DNA of 64,000 nt, taken from Brachypterus glaber (taxonomy: Eukaryota > Arthropoda > Insecta > Coleoptera > Kateretidae). Both the position numbers and the translations under genes were made by a program. A model generated the notes under the pieces. The model saw only the letters and a program-made list of their open reading frames with translations. It did not search any database and was not told the origin of the DNA. Below are positions 31,795 to 43,159 of this stretch, one piece after another; positions within the stretch are counted from its first letter, which is position 1, and the number at the start of each line of letters is the position of its first letter. The stretch is from positions 6,557,683-6,621,682 of the forward strand of contig OY294054.1 of the NCBI GenBank assembly GCA_958510825.1. The letters are read 5' to 3'.

Positions 31795-34700
31795 AGATAG
31801 ACATAGGTTGTTACATATTAAAAGATTTGGAATTTAATGTAGAATTTAAAAATAATAAAATATACAGGGTGTTCTATTTAAAAAACATATGTTGTGCATG
31901 TACCATTTTTCTGGCACACCCTGTACTTTTGAAAATATTTTCCGAAGTTGCACATGTTAACCCCCTATTAGAATACTTACCAAAAGTTTTAAAAAATAGT
32001 TAACAAACAACTAATTTATTACTTTGACATCAAGCTGGGACAACCCTGTATAACTCAAAAAGTATTGACTTAACGATATAAATTTTGAGTATAACAATTT
32101 CCACCCTCGAGAAGGGGTGATATTCACCCCCAGGGAAAAGCACAATTTTTTAATAAGTAAGCTTTTTTATACAGGGCGGGCCATCTAAGACGTACAGGGC
32201 GATTTTTGGCGTTATTTCTAAAGCTACCAATTTAAAATTGATTCTATTGATTAAATAAGCTATAAATCTGACTAAACTAAATTTTTTAACTAGCTTTGGT
32301 TTTGGAGTTACGGTCATATGAAACTGAATTTAAACTGTTGCGTTTTCTTTAACGTTCCACACTTTCCATAACTAATAACGTTAGTTTTAAGACAAAAAAC
32401 TGAAATTAAAAAATAGTTATTTTTAAAATTTTCTAACAGTGTATGAATTGAAAGCAAGTAGATAAAGCTTGCTGTGACACTTTACTAAATCTTGTAAAAT
32501 GACAATTCACTTGTCAGTGGTTTGAATAATTTTGAAAATGTTAGTTTTTTATTTATGAACAAGAAAAATACTAATAAATAAATAGATATTTAGAAAAATA
32601 AAATAATAGCATGTATTAGGAAGTTACAGTTTGTAAACCATGGTTTGGCGAAAAATTATTATTCAGTGAGAAGTTTTAAAATTATAACTTGGAAGTGATA
32701 AAAGATTATAAATAAGCAAGAAAAGCCTGGTGCATGTTTATTTTTCATAAAAATGGTGCAGTTTTACCTCGAGTTTTACTTAAATTTGGGTTTTACTTAA
32801 CTAAATTATACTTCTAATTGATTAACTTAAATAAAAATTCAATAACGTATCTATTTAGCTTTTTTTATTTGTTTTTAGTTATAAATTTATTGTGTAGACC
32901 TTATTTTTATAAAAGTTCTTAAAACGTTCAAAAACTACATGTATCCATTCAAATTATGCTGGTTCGTGTAAAATTCAGAAGCACTTTTAACTGATTCCTA
33001 TTTTTTAATCCATTTTTCACTAATTTATCAAAAAAATAAGTTTATTTCTTAATTTCGAACATAGTTATTGCGAAAGAAAAAGTCAGTTGACATCATAGGT
33101 AAAATAACTTGACATTTATGAAAGAAGAAGAAATTTTATTACAGCAAACTAAATAAAATCATTTTATTTAAATACACTGTAAGAAAATTTTAAAATTATT
33201 AATTTTTCAATTTAGAGTTTTTGTTTAAAAAATTGCGTTACTACACTTGTGCTCAAAAATATCGGCCCACCTAAAAAAATACACATTTTTGAATACAAAT
33301 ATCTCCAAAACTATTTAATGGATTTATTCGATCTTTTTTTTATTTTGAAGCTTAAACTTTTAGCTCTTACTTACTGGAATAAAAATTATCAAACATCTTT
33401 TTTTATACCGGCAGCAATGAAAAGTGCACAGCTATGTTTTTTTACTGCACCTTTCGATATGCGCATGGTTCGCCACTGCATATTTTTTTACAATTTAATT
33501 AATTGATTTTATAGCCTAATTAAATGGAAGTAATCTCTTTTTAAATTTTTTAATTTTCCTTTTCTCGTTTAGGAGATATAAGGTTTTTTCTAAAAATTTA
33601 CATTTTTGCAAGTAACAAAAAAACTACGCAATGGATTTAATTGATTTTTTTTTTAATTTGAAGCTTAAATCATAAACTTTTATTTATTTAATTTAGGTTT
33701 CTGTTGGAAACATGTTTAAACTGAGTTTACATTGCTTAAATAGTCATGTTTTTTTTACTCGATCTTTTTTGTTGCAATTTAAACACAAACTCAAAGTTTT
33801 AAAACTTATTCTAATAGCCACACTTATTGTGACTGATTCCGTCTTTTATTTTTTATCATAAGTCTTCTCATTTAGGAGAAATTATGTTTTTTTGGTAAAT
33901 AAGGACTTTTTAAGTGGTGGGCTAGTGCCCCCCCTGTAACTAACTTTTTTATGATTGACAAGACTTGTCACTTATGTGACAATACTTTTTTAACTCGTTA
34001 AAATTATTATTATGGGATATACAGCTGCCTCAAACCATTTTTAAAACCTAATTCTGTATGAAAAACATTGGGAAATATGACTATAACGTCTATAATATTT
34101 ATGTAGATAAATTTTAACTATAGTGTATACACATTGATAACCTAGCCTCAACCGTGTAATGTTGGTTAGTTTTAGTGTTTTGTTAAATTAAATTGAATGT
34201 TTTATTGACCATAATGTAATGTAACTAATAATAACGAAAAACAGCATTGTTGTAAAAAAACATACACGTCTAATACGTTTTTTTGTGTTTATAATTGTTA
34301 TTAAATAATTTTAATAAAATTTAAAATTTGTTTATTGTTATTTTATTTTATAAAATATTTTGTTTAAAAAAAATTAAAAAGCAAAAAGTCCTTAAAAAGA
34401 CGTTAGAACTTGTTTTTGGAGTACCATTAGAGATTTCAACAGTCTGTGCAAAGTTCGTTCGACATATATGCCTCAAAACGCAGTCTGAGCTGGGAACCAA
34501 AAAGTTGCTAACGCAGAAAACGTGTTAATTAAATGTATTTATTTAAGCTAAAGTTATAGAAGTGCAATAGATCTTTATATTCTATCGACGCTTTTCCGTC
34601 ATATACAGTTTTACAGGGGTGGCACTAGCCCACTGATTAAAAAGTCACTTTTTCCGAAAAACTTTAATTTCTCCTAAATGAGAAGACTTATGATAAAAAA

Positions 34701-35643
34701 TAAAAGAAGGAATCAGTCACAATAAGTGTGGCTTTTAGAATAAGTTTTAAAACTTATGGAAACATTTGAGTTTGTGGTTAAATTGCATTAAAAAAGATTG
34801 GGTAAAACAAACATGACTATTTAAGCAATGTAAACCCAGTTTAAACATGTTTGCACCAGAAACTTAAATTAAATAAATAAAAGTTAAGGACTTAAGCTTC
34901 AAATTAAAAAATAAATCAATTAAATCCACTGGGTAGTTTTTTTGTTATTTGCAAAAATGTTTATTTTCAGAAAAAACCGTATATCTCCTAAACGAGAAAA
35001 GGAAAATTAAAAAGTTAAAAAAGAAATTACTCCCATTTAATTGGCCTATAAAATCAATTAATTAAATTGTAAAAAAATATGCAGTGGCCAACCGTGCGCA
35101 TATCGAAAGAAGCAGTAAAAAAACATAGCTGTGTAATTTTCATTGCTGCCGGTTTAAAAAAAGATTTTTGATAATTTTTATTCCAGTAATTAAGAGCTAA
35201 AAGTTCAAGCTTTAAAATAAAAAAAAGGTCAAATAAATCTATTGAATAGTTTTGGAGTTATTAGCATTTGAAAATGTGTATTTTTTTAGGTGGGCCGATA
35301 TTTTTGAGCAGAAGTGTAGTTACAAAAAGTATTGAACGTTAAAGAAAAAGCAACATTTTTTTAGATTTTCAAGTTTTTAACTAAACTTTATCATTGAAAT
35401 TCAGTTTCATATGGCCGCAACTCCAAAATAAAAATTAAAAAGTTTTGTTTGGTCAGAGTAATAGCTTATTGGGTCTATAATCAATAGTTTTAATTTTAAA
35501 TTGATAGCTTTAGAAATAACGCCAAAAAATGCCCTATACGTCTTAGATGGCCCGCCCTGTATACAGGGTGATCAATAACTGGCATCCAAAAATATAAAAA
35601 AAAAGTTCTTATAAAGATTGGTCCGGAAATGAGCCCTAAGGGA
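31795..35643. repeat. 1.78-kb direct duplication, copy 2, containing element D
   Basis: Begins AGATAGACATAGGTTG as at 29773 and ends GAGCCCTAAGGGA as at 31552. The identity is interrupted only by element D at 33244-35316, which is flanked by a duplicated TA. D therefore entered after the duplication. Confidence 0.9.
33244..35316. mobile_element. 2.07-kb inverted-repeat element D with TA duplication
   Basis: Ends CACTTGTGCTCAAAAATATC and its near-complement GATATTTTTGAGCAGAAGTG, inverted arms of about 690 bases, and TA on both sides (33242-33243, 35317-35318). The empty site is seen at about 31,228 in duplication copy 1. The central 650 bases (33,935-34,610) have no inverted partner and contain a plus-strand frame ending GVPLEISTVCAKFVRHIC, possibly captured sequence. 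TA target duplication fits Tc1/mariner-type mobilisation. Confidence 0.85.
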
Positions 35644-35649
35644 GCTACG

Positions 35650-35870
35650 GCCCTTTAAAGTTGTAATAAAAATAGGGTTTTTTATTAATAACTCTGGTAC
35701 CCTTTAAGCTAGAGCGACAAGCTTTTGCCTGTATACTAGTATTAATAAGGGTAATAAGTTTATGTTAATCTATTTTTTTTCAATTTATCCAGAGGCGTGC
35801 CTAGATGGACAAAATGTATTAGGCTTAACACATTTTGCCCCAAAGTTTTTTATATGTATTTCTTTTAATT
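35650..35870. repeat. Inverted repeat pair F, left member
   Basis: Contains AATAACTCTGGTACCCTTTA and CCAGAGGCGTGCCTAG. Its reverse complement lies at about 37,490-37,860. The pair overlaps foldbacks C and the outer pair rather than nesting within them. Confidence 0.7.
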
Positions 35871-36389
35871 TTTTTGTAAAAAATATAGATTCCTTGAGTG
35901 AAAATACATAAAAAATGTCATATAGTGTAACACTGTAGGAGCAACCGTTTTCAAAAAAATGCAATTAAGAGGAAGTAACATTTCGTGCCACCAAAAATGT
36001 TAATTTTTAAAACGCTATTACTCCTTTAATATTAAATTTAGGTGTTTTGGTAAAGAATACTTTTTTGTTTAGTTTTAAATGAAGAATCACTCTGCAGCAT
36101 TAAAATTTTAGTGGTGCTTTTTTTGTTCCCCATTCAATATGTCTATCTTCGAAGAACCAGTTCCCTTAGGGCTTATTTCCGGACCCACCTTTATATGAAC
36201 TTTTTTTCATGTTTTTGGATGTAGAATTACCTCTTAAATTTTGGCATGCCAGTTACTGATCATCCTGTATATTAGTAGCTAAACATTCCATTTTGAATTT
36301 TTTAATTTCATTCACTATAACTGTAATCCGAGGTTTTTATGTTTTTAACGCCCAGGCGCTCCACTGCACCCTGAGAGGACCATCCTGTA

Positions 36390-37489
36390 TATTTTGAACA
36401 CGAAAAGAAAAAATGGCGGTGGTTTCACTTACCCCGCTGTTACACTTACCCCACTCCACCCTACAACTTTTCTCATCAAAGTTTTTTTCTAAAGAGAAAC
36501 CCTGTATATTTTGCATTTTCAAATTTGGAAAACAATTTTACTTTTAATTTAATTTTTTATGTATTAAACAAACTTATTTCCATTTGAAAAAAAATAAGTT
36601 ATAAAAAGTCCAAACCACTTAAAGAAATTTGAGTACAAAAAAATTACCAAATTTTGGCTGTTACCTAAAAGGAAAATGAGCATTTTGGGACAATTTTTAA
36701 TTTAGGTCGCAACGAGGATCGTAAGTCGCAATCAAAAGTTGTTTTTTTTTTGTAAAATTAATTTTTTACAAACTTGTATAAAACTTATAATTATAGGTAT
36801 GTAGGTAAGATTTCCACAGGTTCTGGTTATTTTTTTGCAAAAGTTATTAACAATAAAAGTTTTATGTTAAAACATGAAAAAACATTTTTTTTTCGATTTT
36901 TTTTTTAAGAAATTTTAAGTTTTTTACATTCGGAAGAAAAATTTCTAGAGTGCAGGTACGTTTTTAAATAAAAATTTTAACGTAATGCTTTAGTTATATT
37001 TAAAAGAATAGGCAATATTCCAAGGGGGCCCGGCCCCCCTGTAATGAGTCCAGAATCCTGGCCCCCCAATCTCTGCCTATGCAGTTGTGTTATCAAAAGT
37101 TATCTCTCGGGATGTTTTTGGTAAAAATACAATATTTTTTTACACAATAATGAAGATTGATTTTTTGAGGTTGCCAAATTAAATAAAAATGCAAGGAGCA
37201 CTTGAGGTAGCAATAATTTTTAAATGATTAAAATATTCTCGTGAAAATTGGCATACATATAGGGGTTTCCAAGATCGCTAAAACTGTTTCTGATCATCAC
37301 CCCTCGAGGGCGGGTACAAATCTGAAAAAATGGAAAAGCTTTTTCATCTGTGATTTTTTTCATGTAATTACCAAAACCACAAAAGAAACCAATCTGTCTG
37401 GTAACTCTTATGGCCACGAAACTCAAAATACTTTGAGATAGAGCTTAAATTGAGTACATAGCTTTCCTTTCTGAAGTTCTCAGTTAGAA
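36390..37489. other. Non-coding repeat-derived DNA
   Basis: Holds another CCTGTATATTTT terminus at about 36,502, a GC-rich scrap (GGGGGCCCGGCCCCCCTGTA, 37,024-37,043) resembling hAT-type ends, and AT-rich filler. Opposing short frames at 37,220-37,441 are chance. No gene. Confidence 0.5.
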
Positions 37490-37860
37490 TTGTTTTCGTG
37501 ATAGACCCATAATATTTGTTTTGGGGTAAACATTTTGGCTAAGTGGTACATGGCACGCCTGATGGCCTGTTAACACATACACCATGTTTGCCATTACATA
37601 AAGGAGATGATTCCACATCACAAAACAAAAAATGGCGAATTTTGCGTTTCGTAATACTTGAACGTTCCCTAAGCCCCACATATTTTGTACGTCAAGGCAC
37701 GCCCCTGAATAGATTAAAAAAAATTATCATAAACTAATTGCCCTTATTATTATTACTAGTATACATGCAAAACCTCGTGGCTCTAGCTAAAACGGTACCA
37801 GAGTTATTAGTTAAAAACCTTAAGTATAATTTTAAAGGGTAGGTAAGTATCAGAAAAGAC
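37490..37860. repeat. Inverted repeat pair F, right member
   Basis: Complement of 35,650-35,870: AAGGCACGCCCCTGAATAG, TACTAGTATACATGCAAAAC, GGTACCAGAGTTATTAGTTA. Includes an inserted MITE fragment ending ACTTGAACGTTCCCT near 37,672. Confidence 0.65.
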
Positions 37861-38124
37861 TATTATTATTATGATAATTTTCAAAATTACCGCTTTTTTC
37901 GTTATTGACATGGAATTTTACACAAACACACAAATGGGTATTATTGTTTTTTTTTTAATATGTAAAAATATTATATTTTTAAGTTAATTAAATTCTCGAG
38001 AACTACTGAAATGATTTAATGTACTCATTGTTTTGCTATTTTTTTCTATATAAAGTCTTTACATTTTTTCAATTTTATGTAGTTTTTCATTTTTTGTTCG
38101 GATATTTTTCTGTTGGCCGTACTA
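37861..38124. other. AT-rich DNA
   Basis: Nothing recognised. Confidence 0.6.
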
Positions 38125-38244
38125 ACATATGGACATATACAGGACTTTTACGTACAAGATAATGTGTGAAATTAAACACCCTATAATAGGTGTTTAATTT
38201 AGCACATTATCTTGTACGTAAAAGTACTGTAAATGTCCATATGT
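38125..38244. repeat. 120-base hairpin (palindromic MITE)
   Basis: Arms ACATATGGACAT...TTTTACGTACAAGATAATGT and their complement, meeting at AACACC-CTATAATA-GGTGTT. Almost perfect, with a very short loop. Confidence 0.9.
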
Positions 38245-38289
38245 TTGTTCAGACAAAAAGCTCACTTGTTAGTTATATTGTGTAAGATA

Positions 38290-38645
38290 CCACAGTCCTT
38301 TGTAAAGAATTGGACAATTCTTGAGCAAGATGTCTGTATCCAGACTTGGGCAAGACTTTAGCAAGAGTCTGGAAGCAGAGCGTTTAGCAATACTTTGTCA
38401 AGTCAGTAGCAAGCAATTTGACAAGCAATTTGACAAGATTCTTGGTCAAGAATCTTGACCTACTCTAACAAGTATGATTTGTTCATGATAGAGATCGTTT
38501 TTCGATTTCTTGTCAATCTTTATGCTACATTCTTGCTCAAGACTTGTCCAAAAATCTTGACAAAGTATCTGTAGCAATTCTTTGACAATTCTTGAGCAAG
38601 AATCTGTCGACAGTATCTTGCGCCAGAATTGTCAAAATCTATGGT
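38290..38645. repeat. CAAGA/TCTTG-rich low-complexity tract
   Basis: Irregular repeats of AATTCTTGAGCAAGA, GACTTGGGCAAGACTTTAGC, TTTGACAAG and complements, on both strands, so the tract can fold on itself. No periodicity strong enough for a satellite. Confidence 0.75.
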
Positions 38646-38654
38646 CTGTTTTTT

Positions 38655-38839
38655 CAAGCAAGATAGTAAATTAAAAATCGCACAGTAAATATTTTTACAA
38701 CAGGTTTGAATAGTATATGTTTGTGTATAGAATATAGTTATGTTTTATAAAATAAACTACGCAGTTTATTCGCACATGCAATATTCGAATCTGTTTTGAA
38801 AATATTCACTGTGCGATTTTTAATTTACTATCTTGCTTG
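38655..38839 (+). mobile_element. 185-base MITE, copy 1
   Basis: Terminal inverted repeats of about 34 bases: CAAGCAAGATAGTAAATTAA with the other end TTAATTTACTATCTTGCTTG. Internal sequence includes ACTACGCAGTTTATTCGCAC. Same length and family as the copy at 38926, in opposite orientation. Confidence 0.9.
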
Positions 38840-38925
38840 ATTGGATGGACTATAGATGCAGTTACTTGATCAAGTATCTTGAGCCAGACTTGAAAAAAAT
38901 TTTTACTATGAAAAAAAAAAGTAAT

Positions 38926-39110
38926 CAAGCAAGAAAGTAAATTAAAAATCGCACAGTGAATATTATCAAAACAGATTCGAATATTGGATGTGCGAATATA
39001 CTGCGTAGTTTATTTTATAATACACAACTATAATCTATACACAAACATATACTATTAAAACCTGTTGTAAAAATATTTACTGTGCGATTTTTAATTTACT
39101 ATCTTGCTTG
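38926..39110 (-). mobile_element. 185-base MITE, copy 2, inverted
   Basis: Reverse-complement relation to copy 1 across its whole length with few changes. Together with matching flanks (CTGTTTTTT... and ...AAAAAACAG) the pair forms a large inverted repeat around a spacer of about 85 bases. Confidence 0.9.
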
Positions 39111-39197
39111 AAAAAACAGCTGTTTTTTACTAGACAGCTGTTATGGTCTAGACCATAGGGTAGTTGTCCCGCCTTGGCCAACCCAAAAATTTACTAC

Positions 39198-39303
39198 CAT
39201 GGGCGGATTTAGAAATATCTTCAAAATTATATTTTTGGCGAAGGCGCAATTTTTTTCCCTATGGATGCCCCCCCCCCCTTAAAGTGAAATAAATTCGCCC
39301 CTG
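39198..39303. mobile_element. 106-base hAT-type MITE
   Basis: Ends CATGGGCGGATTTA and AAATTCGCCCCTG (imperfect inverted), flanked by TTTACTAC (39190-39197) and TTTACTAT (39304-39311), an 8-base target duplication with one change, as hAT elements make. Confidence 0.75.
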
Positions 39304-39600
39304 TTTACTATTACTACTAGGGTCCATAATAGGTACGAGAAAGACTAAACAACAAACTGAACGTTGACTAGGGTAAATAATTTACCGGTTAAGTTTCAAA
39401 ATTAAGGACACTTACCTTTGGGGCCCTGTTGAAGGGCAAGCTGAATAAGGCGTGCACTTCTTTTCGACATTTTACAATTTTTCACATCTCACACAAAAAC
39501 CTCTTTTGTAAACAAGGAAAGAACGGCTTTTCAAGAATCATCAAGATTTTTTTGAGAGAAAACCATAGAAAAAATAAAATTATCATTTGTCTATGGAGAA
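39304..39600. other. Non-coding, unassigned
   Basis: No gene recognised. A plus-strand frame at 39429-39734 (101 codons) has the basic composition of chance AT-rich frames and would be cut by the splice-donor-like site at 39,672. Confidence 0.4.
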
Positions 39601-39680
39601 AACAGTATAAAACCGCCAAACACAATAAGTCTACAGCGCAAACTCTGTGTTCTCAAGTCAGTTTCAAGAAGGTAAGTTCA
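39600..39680 (+). promoter_or_regulatory. Putative TATA promoter followed by a splice-donor-like site
   Basis: CAGTATAAAACCGCC (TATAAAA at about 39,608) is followed some 45 bases later by TCTCAAGTCAGTTTC, resembling an arthropod initiator (TCAGT), then AAGAAG|GTAAGTTCAG, a perfect 5' splice site at about 39,672. No downstream exon was identified. Confidence 0.35.
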
Positions 39681-39739
39681 GTGACTCGTTCACGTCTGGA
39701 GTGCGTTCGGGCTTTTCTTGGAAATTATATATAATAACA

Positions 39740-41111
39740 CAAGAACATAATAATTAATATTATAATAGCAATAAAACTTTTTTACAAAAATTGGATACGA
39801 CTTCAGTCCCTGAAAATAAAAAAAATACAAAAAAATAATTTTGTGTCAAGTATTGATACTTGACATTACACTTTAACTTTTGAACGGATTAATATATCGA
39901 CTTGAAATTTGGAAGACATTAATAGCATAAACAAAATAATTTTTTAGTATATACTCAATATGGATACGCCTGTATCATACAGGTCGGCAAGGGAGAACAT
40001 TTTTTTAAAGAGAAAGGGGATTGTGTGATACATTATTTTAAGGCTCATAAAATTCTCTATTCGACCAAATATTTTTTATTTTTTAAACATTTTTATAAGG
40101 TTTTTACGAGGGTTTTTATTTAATTTTCTTTTGCTAAAAATGCGATTTTTTAAGACTTTTTTTGTAAAATTTTATTTTTAATTTGTATAATTCCAAATTA
40201 GTTTGAAAGCAGGTATAACTAACGTATTTAAATCATAAAATAAACCATTTTTTAAAAATTACGATTTTTAACCCCCAAAAATTGCTCCGGGGGTGGGGGT
40301 TAGTTATTTTAAGTATTCACAAAATTTTCGTGAAAATTGGTATATAGTGGTTATTGAGGTCGCTGAAAGCCAATCAGATAAACATTTTTGGTAAAACCAC
40401 CCCGAGGGTAACTATTTTTAAATGATTATACTTTGGTGAAAATTATTATATTGGGGTTTTGAGGTCGATAAAACTGAATCTGATAATAAAAAAAATCTAA
40501 CCATGGTTTGGCTGTTGGGTGAACCCCTTGGGGTAGGGGGCGGTAATGTTTAAATACCTACTCTCACAATGGTTTTGAAAAAATGGAAATATTAGGGTTT
40601 TCGAGGTTGCTGAAACTGATTCTAATAGTAAAAAATCCATCTCCAAGCCCGGTGGCAAAAAAATGGTATTTTTTTTATCTGACAGTCTGGGCCGTCAAGA
40701 AAAAATCGGGGCCAGGGGGATAGTAATCTACGGACCCCCACCTGGTCCCCCCACAAAAATCCGCCCCCATTTTTTTTTCTGCCTCCTGAAAAATTTCGAT
40801 GACTAAAAAAAGACTCTTCGCCCCCATCCGGTCCCCCTCAGAGACTAAAAAAAAGATTTAGGTTTTCGATTGAAATCTACGAATGATATCATTTTGACAG
40901 GTCGGCCATCTTGTTTTTTGCTGTTTGTTTTGTTTTTTCATTGTACCGTTACAGAAGGTATCAAAGAAAATGGTAGGTGAAATATTTATTATTGTAAATT
41001 GAATTTTTTACATTTGTCAATTATTTGACAGATATCAAATAATTCTTGTAAACGTCTTTCAATGTTTTGGATCGTATAATTTTGTTAATGTCTTACTTAA
41101 ATCACCTATAA
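39740..41111. other. Repeat-derived, non-coding
   Basis: AT-rich sequence with degenerate purine/pyrimidine stretches (GGGGGTGGGGGTTAG, CCCCCACCTGGTCCCCCC) and paralogous motifs: TTTTGACAGGTCGGCCATC occurs at about 40,892 and again at about 41,683. No intact gene. Confidence 0.5.
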
Positions 41112-41270
41112 AGGGACGGTATATCTGCTTATTTGGAAAAAGGACCATCAGTGTTGCTTTATTCGCAAAATTTTGAGTATGAAACAACAAAATTAGAACA
41201 ATTAACGAAAAATTGGTGTTATCGGGTAGATGGAAAAAAAATCGACAAGAGCAAGATGAAGATGTATTAA
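41112..41270 (+). CDS. Short coding-like exon, unknown (faint FLYWCH resemblance)
   Basis: After CTATAAAG, which could be a 3' splice site, the frame encodes 52 residues to TAA 41268-41270. It reads GISAYLEKGPSVLLYSQNFE ... KNWCYRVDGKK ... KMKMY with codon use unlike the flanks. The spacing of LLY...FEY...NWC recalls the FLYWCH zinc-finger pattern but the second Cys and His are missing. There is no ATG; an upstream ATG|GTAGGT near 40,971 could be a first exon. It may be a captured gene fragment in a repeat, because TTTTGACAGGTCGGCCATC lies on both sides. Confidence 0.3.
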   Translation, partial: RDGISAYLEKGPSVLLYSQNFEYETTKLEQLTKNWCYRVDGKKIDKSKMKMY

Positions 41271-42886
41271 ATTTATTTGTTTGAATTCTGCTTTCGCGTC
41301 AATAAAAAACAGTTAAAATATGGTTCAAATTACATGGTTAAAATATGGTTCAATCTTAAATAAAGATATTTGGATTTCATTTACTGCCTTTATAATTCAT
41401 ATCCGTATCATTTGATGTTATGATTGACTAGTCACCTATCTTTTTGTATTTTTTATATTTTTTAATAAATTTGTTATTTTAAAAACACTAATGACATTTT
41501 ACAGAGTAACCTATTAATTTAATTTATTAAAATTTTCTAACCTTCTTTTTAAAAACCATAAACAAGCAATGCAAAAATTATAAAAATGTCAAATTTATTT
41601 TGACGTCTACCATTTTCATTGGTATCCACTGTACATACCAAATTTTAAGTTTCTACGACTTACCGTTAAAAAGATATAATTTTGACAGGTCGGCCATCTT
41701 GTTTTTTGGTTTTTTGTTTTTTTATTATAACCTTACATACCAAATTTCAAGTTTCTACAACCTTTTGTTCAAAAAGCGTAATTTTTACATGTTGGGTAAA
41801 TATTTATAAGGTAAAAGTCGGCGCTGCGACCTTCAAAGTCGGCGCTGCGACCTTCAAAGTCGGCGCTGCGCGCCTTTTCAGATTAATTATTTTTTTCATT
41901 TTGTCTATTTGCAGTCGTTATCAAGTCCTATGTTGTTTCTTGGTATCGTCGATTTTCAATTGTCATTATGTCCTCACATACCAATTTTCAATTCCCTACG
42001 ATAATCCAATCAACATTTATGAGAATAAGTATTTTGTCGAAAAAATGACAGCTCGCTGCGCTCGTGGTAACTTCCCGGATAGTATTTTTTAGGTAGAATC
42101 TGTTTAAATAGTCACTATAAGCATATATTTTTAATTTTAAGTCTCTAAGTCATTCCGATCAAAAGTTATTATAAAAACAAAAGAAAATTATGATGTGCCT
42201 GCTTCGGACTTCACAGCTAGTATTTTTTGGATATTATGTACGTGTCTTGTTTCAATAGTCACCGTAAGCTTGTATTTCAAATTTCAAGTCTCCAAGTCAA
42301 TCCGGTGAACAGTTAATAAAGAAACAAAAAAAAAAACAACTTTTGGACTTCACAGCTAGTATTTTTTAAGTTTAACCTGTTTATATTTTAAGTTTAAAGT
42401 TAATAGCTCATCCCGTTCAAAAGTGTATTAAAAATACATACTGGTGGCCAGAGGTCACGCACAAGTTACTTGCGATGGTTTCCTAAAAACTTAAGACCAT
42501 GCCTAAGACTATAGCACATTTCAATGACTTGGCACAAAGTGTACGATTCTTATGATTTTCAATAATTCCTGCTCCTCTATATCATCTTGCCGTACACATG
42601 TTGCCAGATTTTATGGATGCCAAGTTGACCTATAAAACTATATGAAAACTATACACGCTAACGCCCTCTTGCCAATATACGCAAGCACTACGCAATATAC
42701 GAAAATCTATAAGGGTGATAAATTAACGTCCATCCAATTTTATTTAAAAACGAATGAATACATTAAGAAAAACGTTTTCCTCTACTTTAAAGGCGATGGA
42801 TTATAAAGCAGATGCCAATTTACCACCGGATGCCACTTGAACCGCATTTTTAACACGTGTGGATGACACTTTATACCCCTACTATA
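41271..42886. other. Non-coding repeat-rich DNA
   Basis: Contains two related stretches (TTCACAGCTAGTATTTTTTG at about 42,209 and 42,348) followed by similar AAGTCTCCAAGTCATTCCG-type text, which look like tandem degenerate copies of one repeat. No gene recognised. Confidence 0.5.
41814..41872 (+). repeat. 21-base tandem repeat AAGTCGGCGCTGCGACCTTCA x~2.7
   Basis: Three consecutive GTCGGCGCTGCG cores, GC-rich in AT-rich surroundings. Confidence 0.9.
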
Positions 42887-43159
42887 TACACGGTGTCCCA
42901 CGGTAGACAAATCAGTCAAATTGTGGAGTTATTATCAAAGCTATTAAAATATATTTTTTACCAGTCAATATAGACCTAGTTACCTTCAATTTACGCAAGA
43001 AAAAAGTGTTGTACTTTTTTCTGTTTTTAGGCTAGAGCAACAAACAGAATTTTTGTTTAGCATAATAACATTTTTTAACACCAAAATTTAAAAAAATAAT
43101 ATCATTTCTTTATCATATGATAGTTTTTTTTACTAAAAACAATAGTTTTCTATTTAAAT

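Larger units (their letters stand above)
31472..36269. mobile_element. Foldback element C, interrupted by duplicated block and element D
   Basis: Left arm 31472-31795 begins TACAGGGTGATCAATAACTGG; right arm about 35925-36269 is its complement (ends GTTACTGATCATCCTGTA). Matching blocks include TCTTCGAAGAACCAGTTCCC and GTGTAACACTGTAGGAGC. The interior is filled by duplicated block copy 2, element D and a repeat arm. Confidence 0.7.
27688..36389. mobile_element. Outer inverted-repeat pair enclosing a nest of foldback elements
   Basis: Left end TACAGGACGGTCCTCTTAGG (27688) and right end, complement of CCTGAGAGGACCATCCTGTA (to 36389), are inverted copies of about 26 bases. Everything between includes several other inverted-repeat elements. 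Either these are the ends of one heavily interrupted element or two independent copies of a terminus. Confidence 0.5.

Noticed and set aside
36337..36522. Short minus-strand frame near the outer foldback end
   Set aside because: Crosses inverted-repeat termini (CCTGTATATTTTG twice) and has no coding character.
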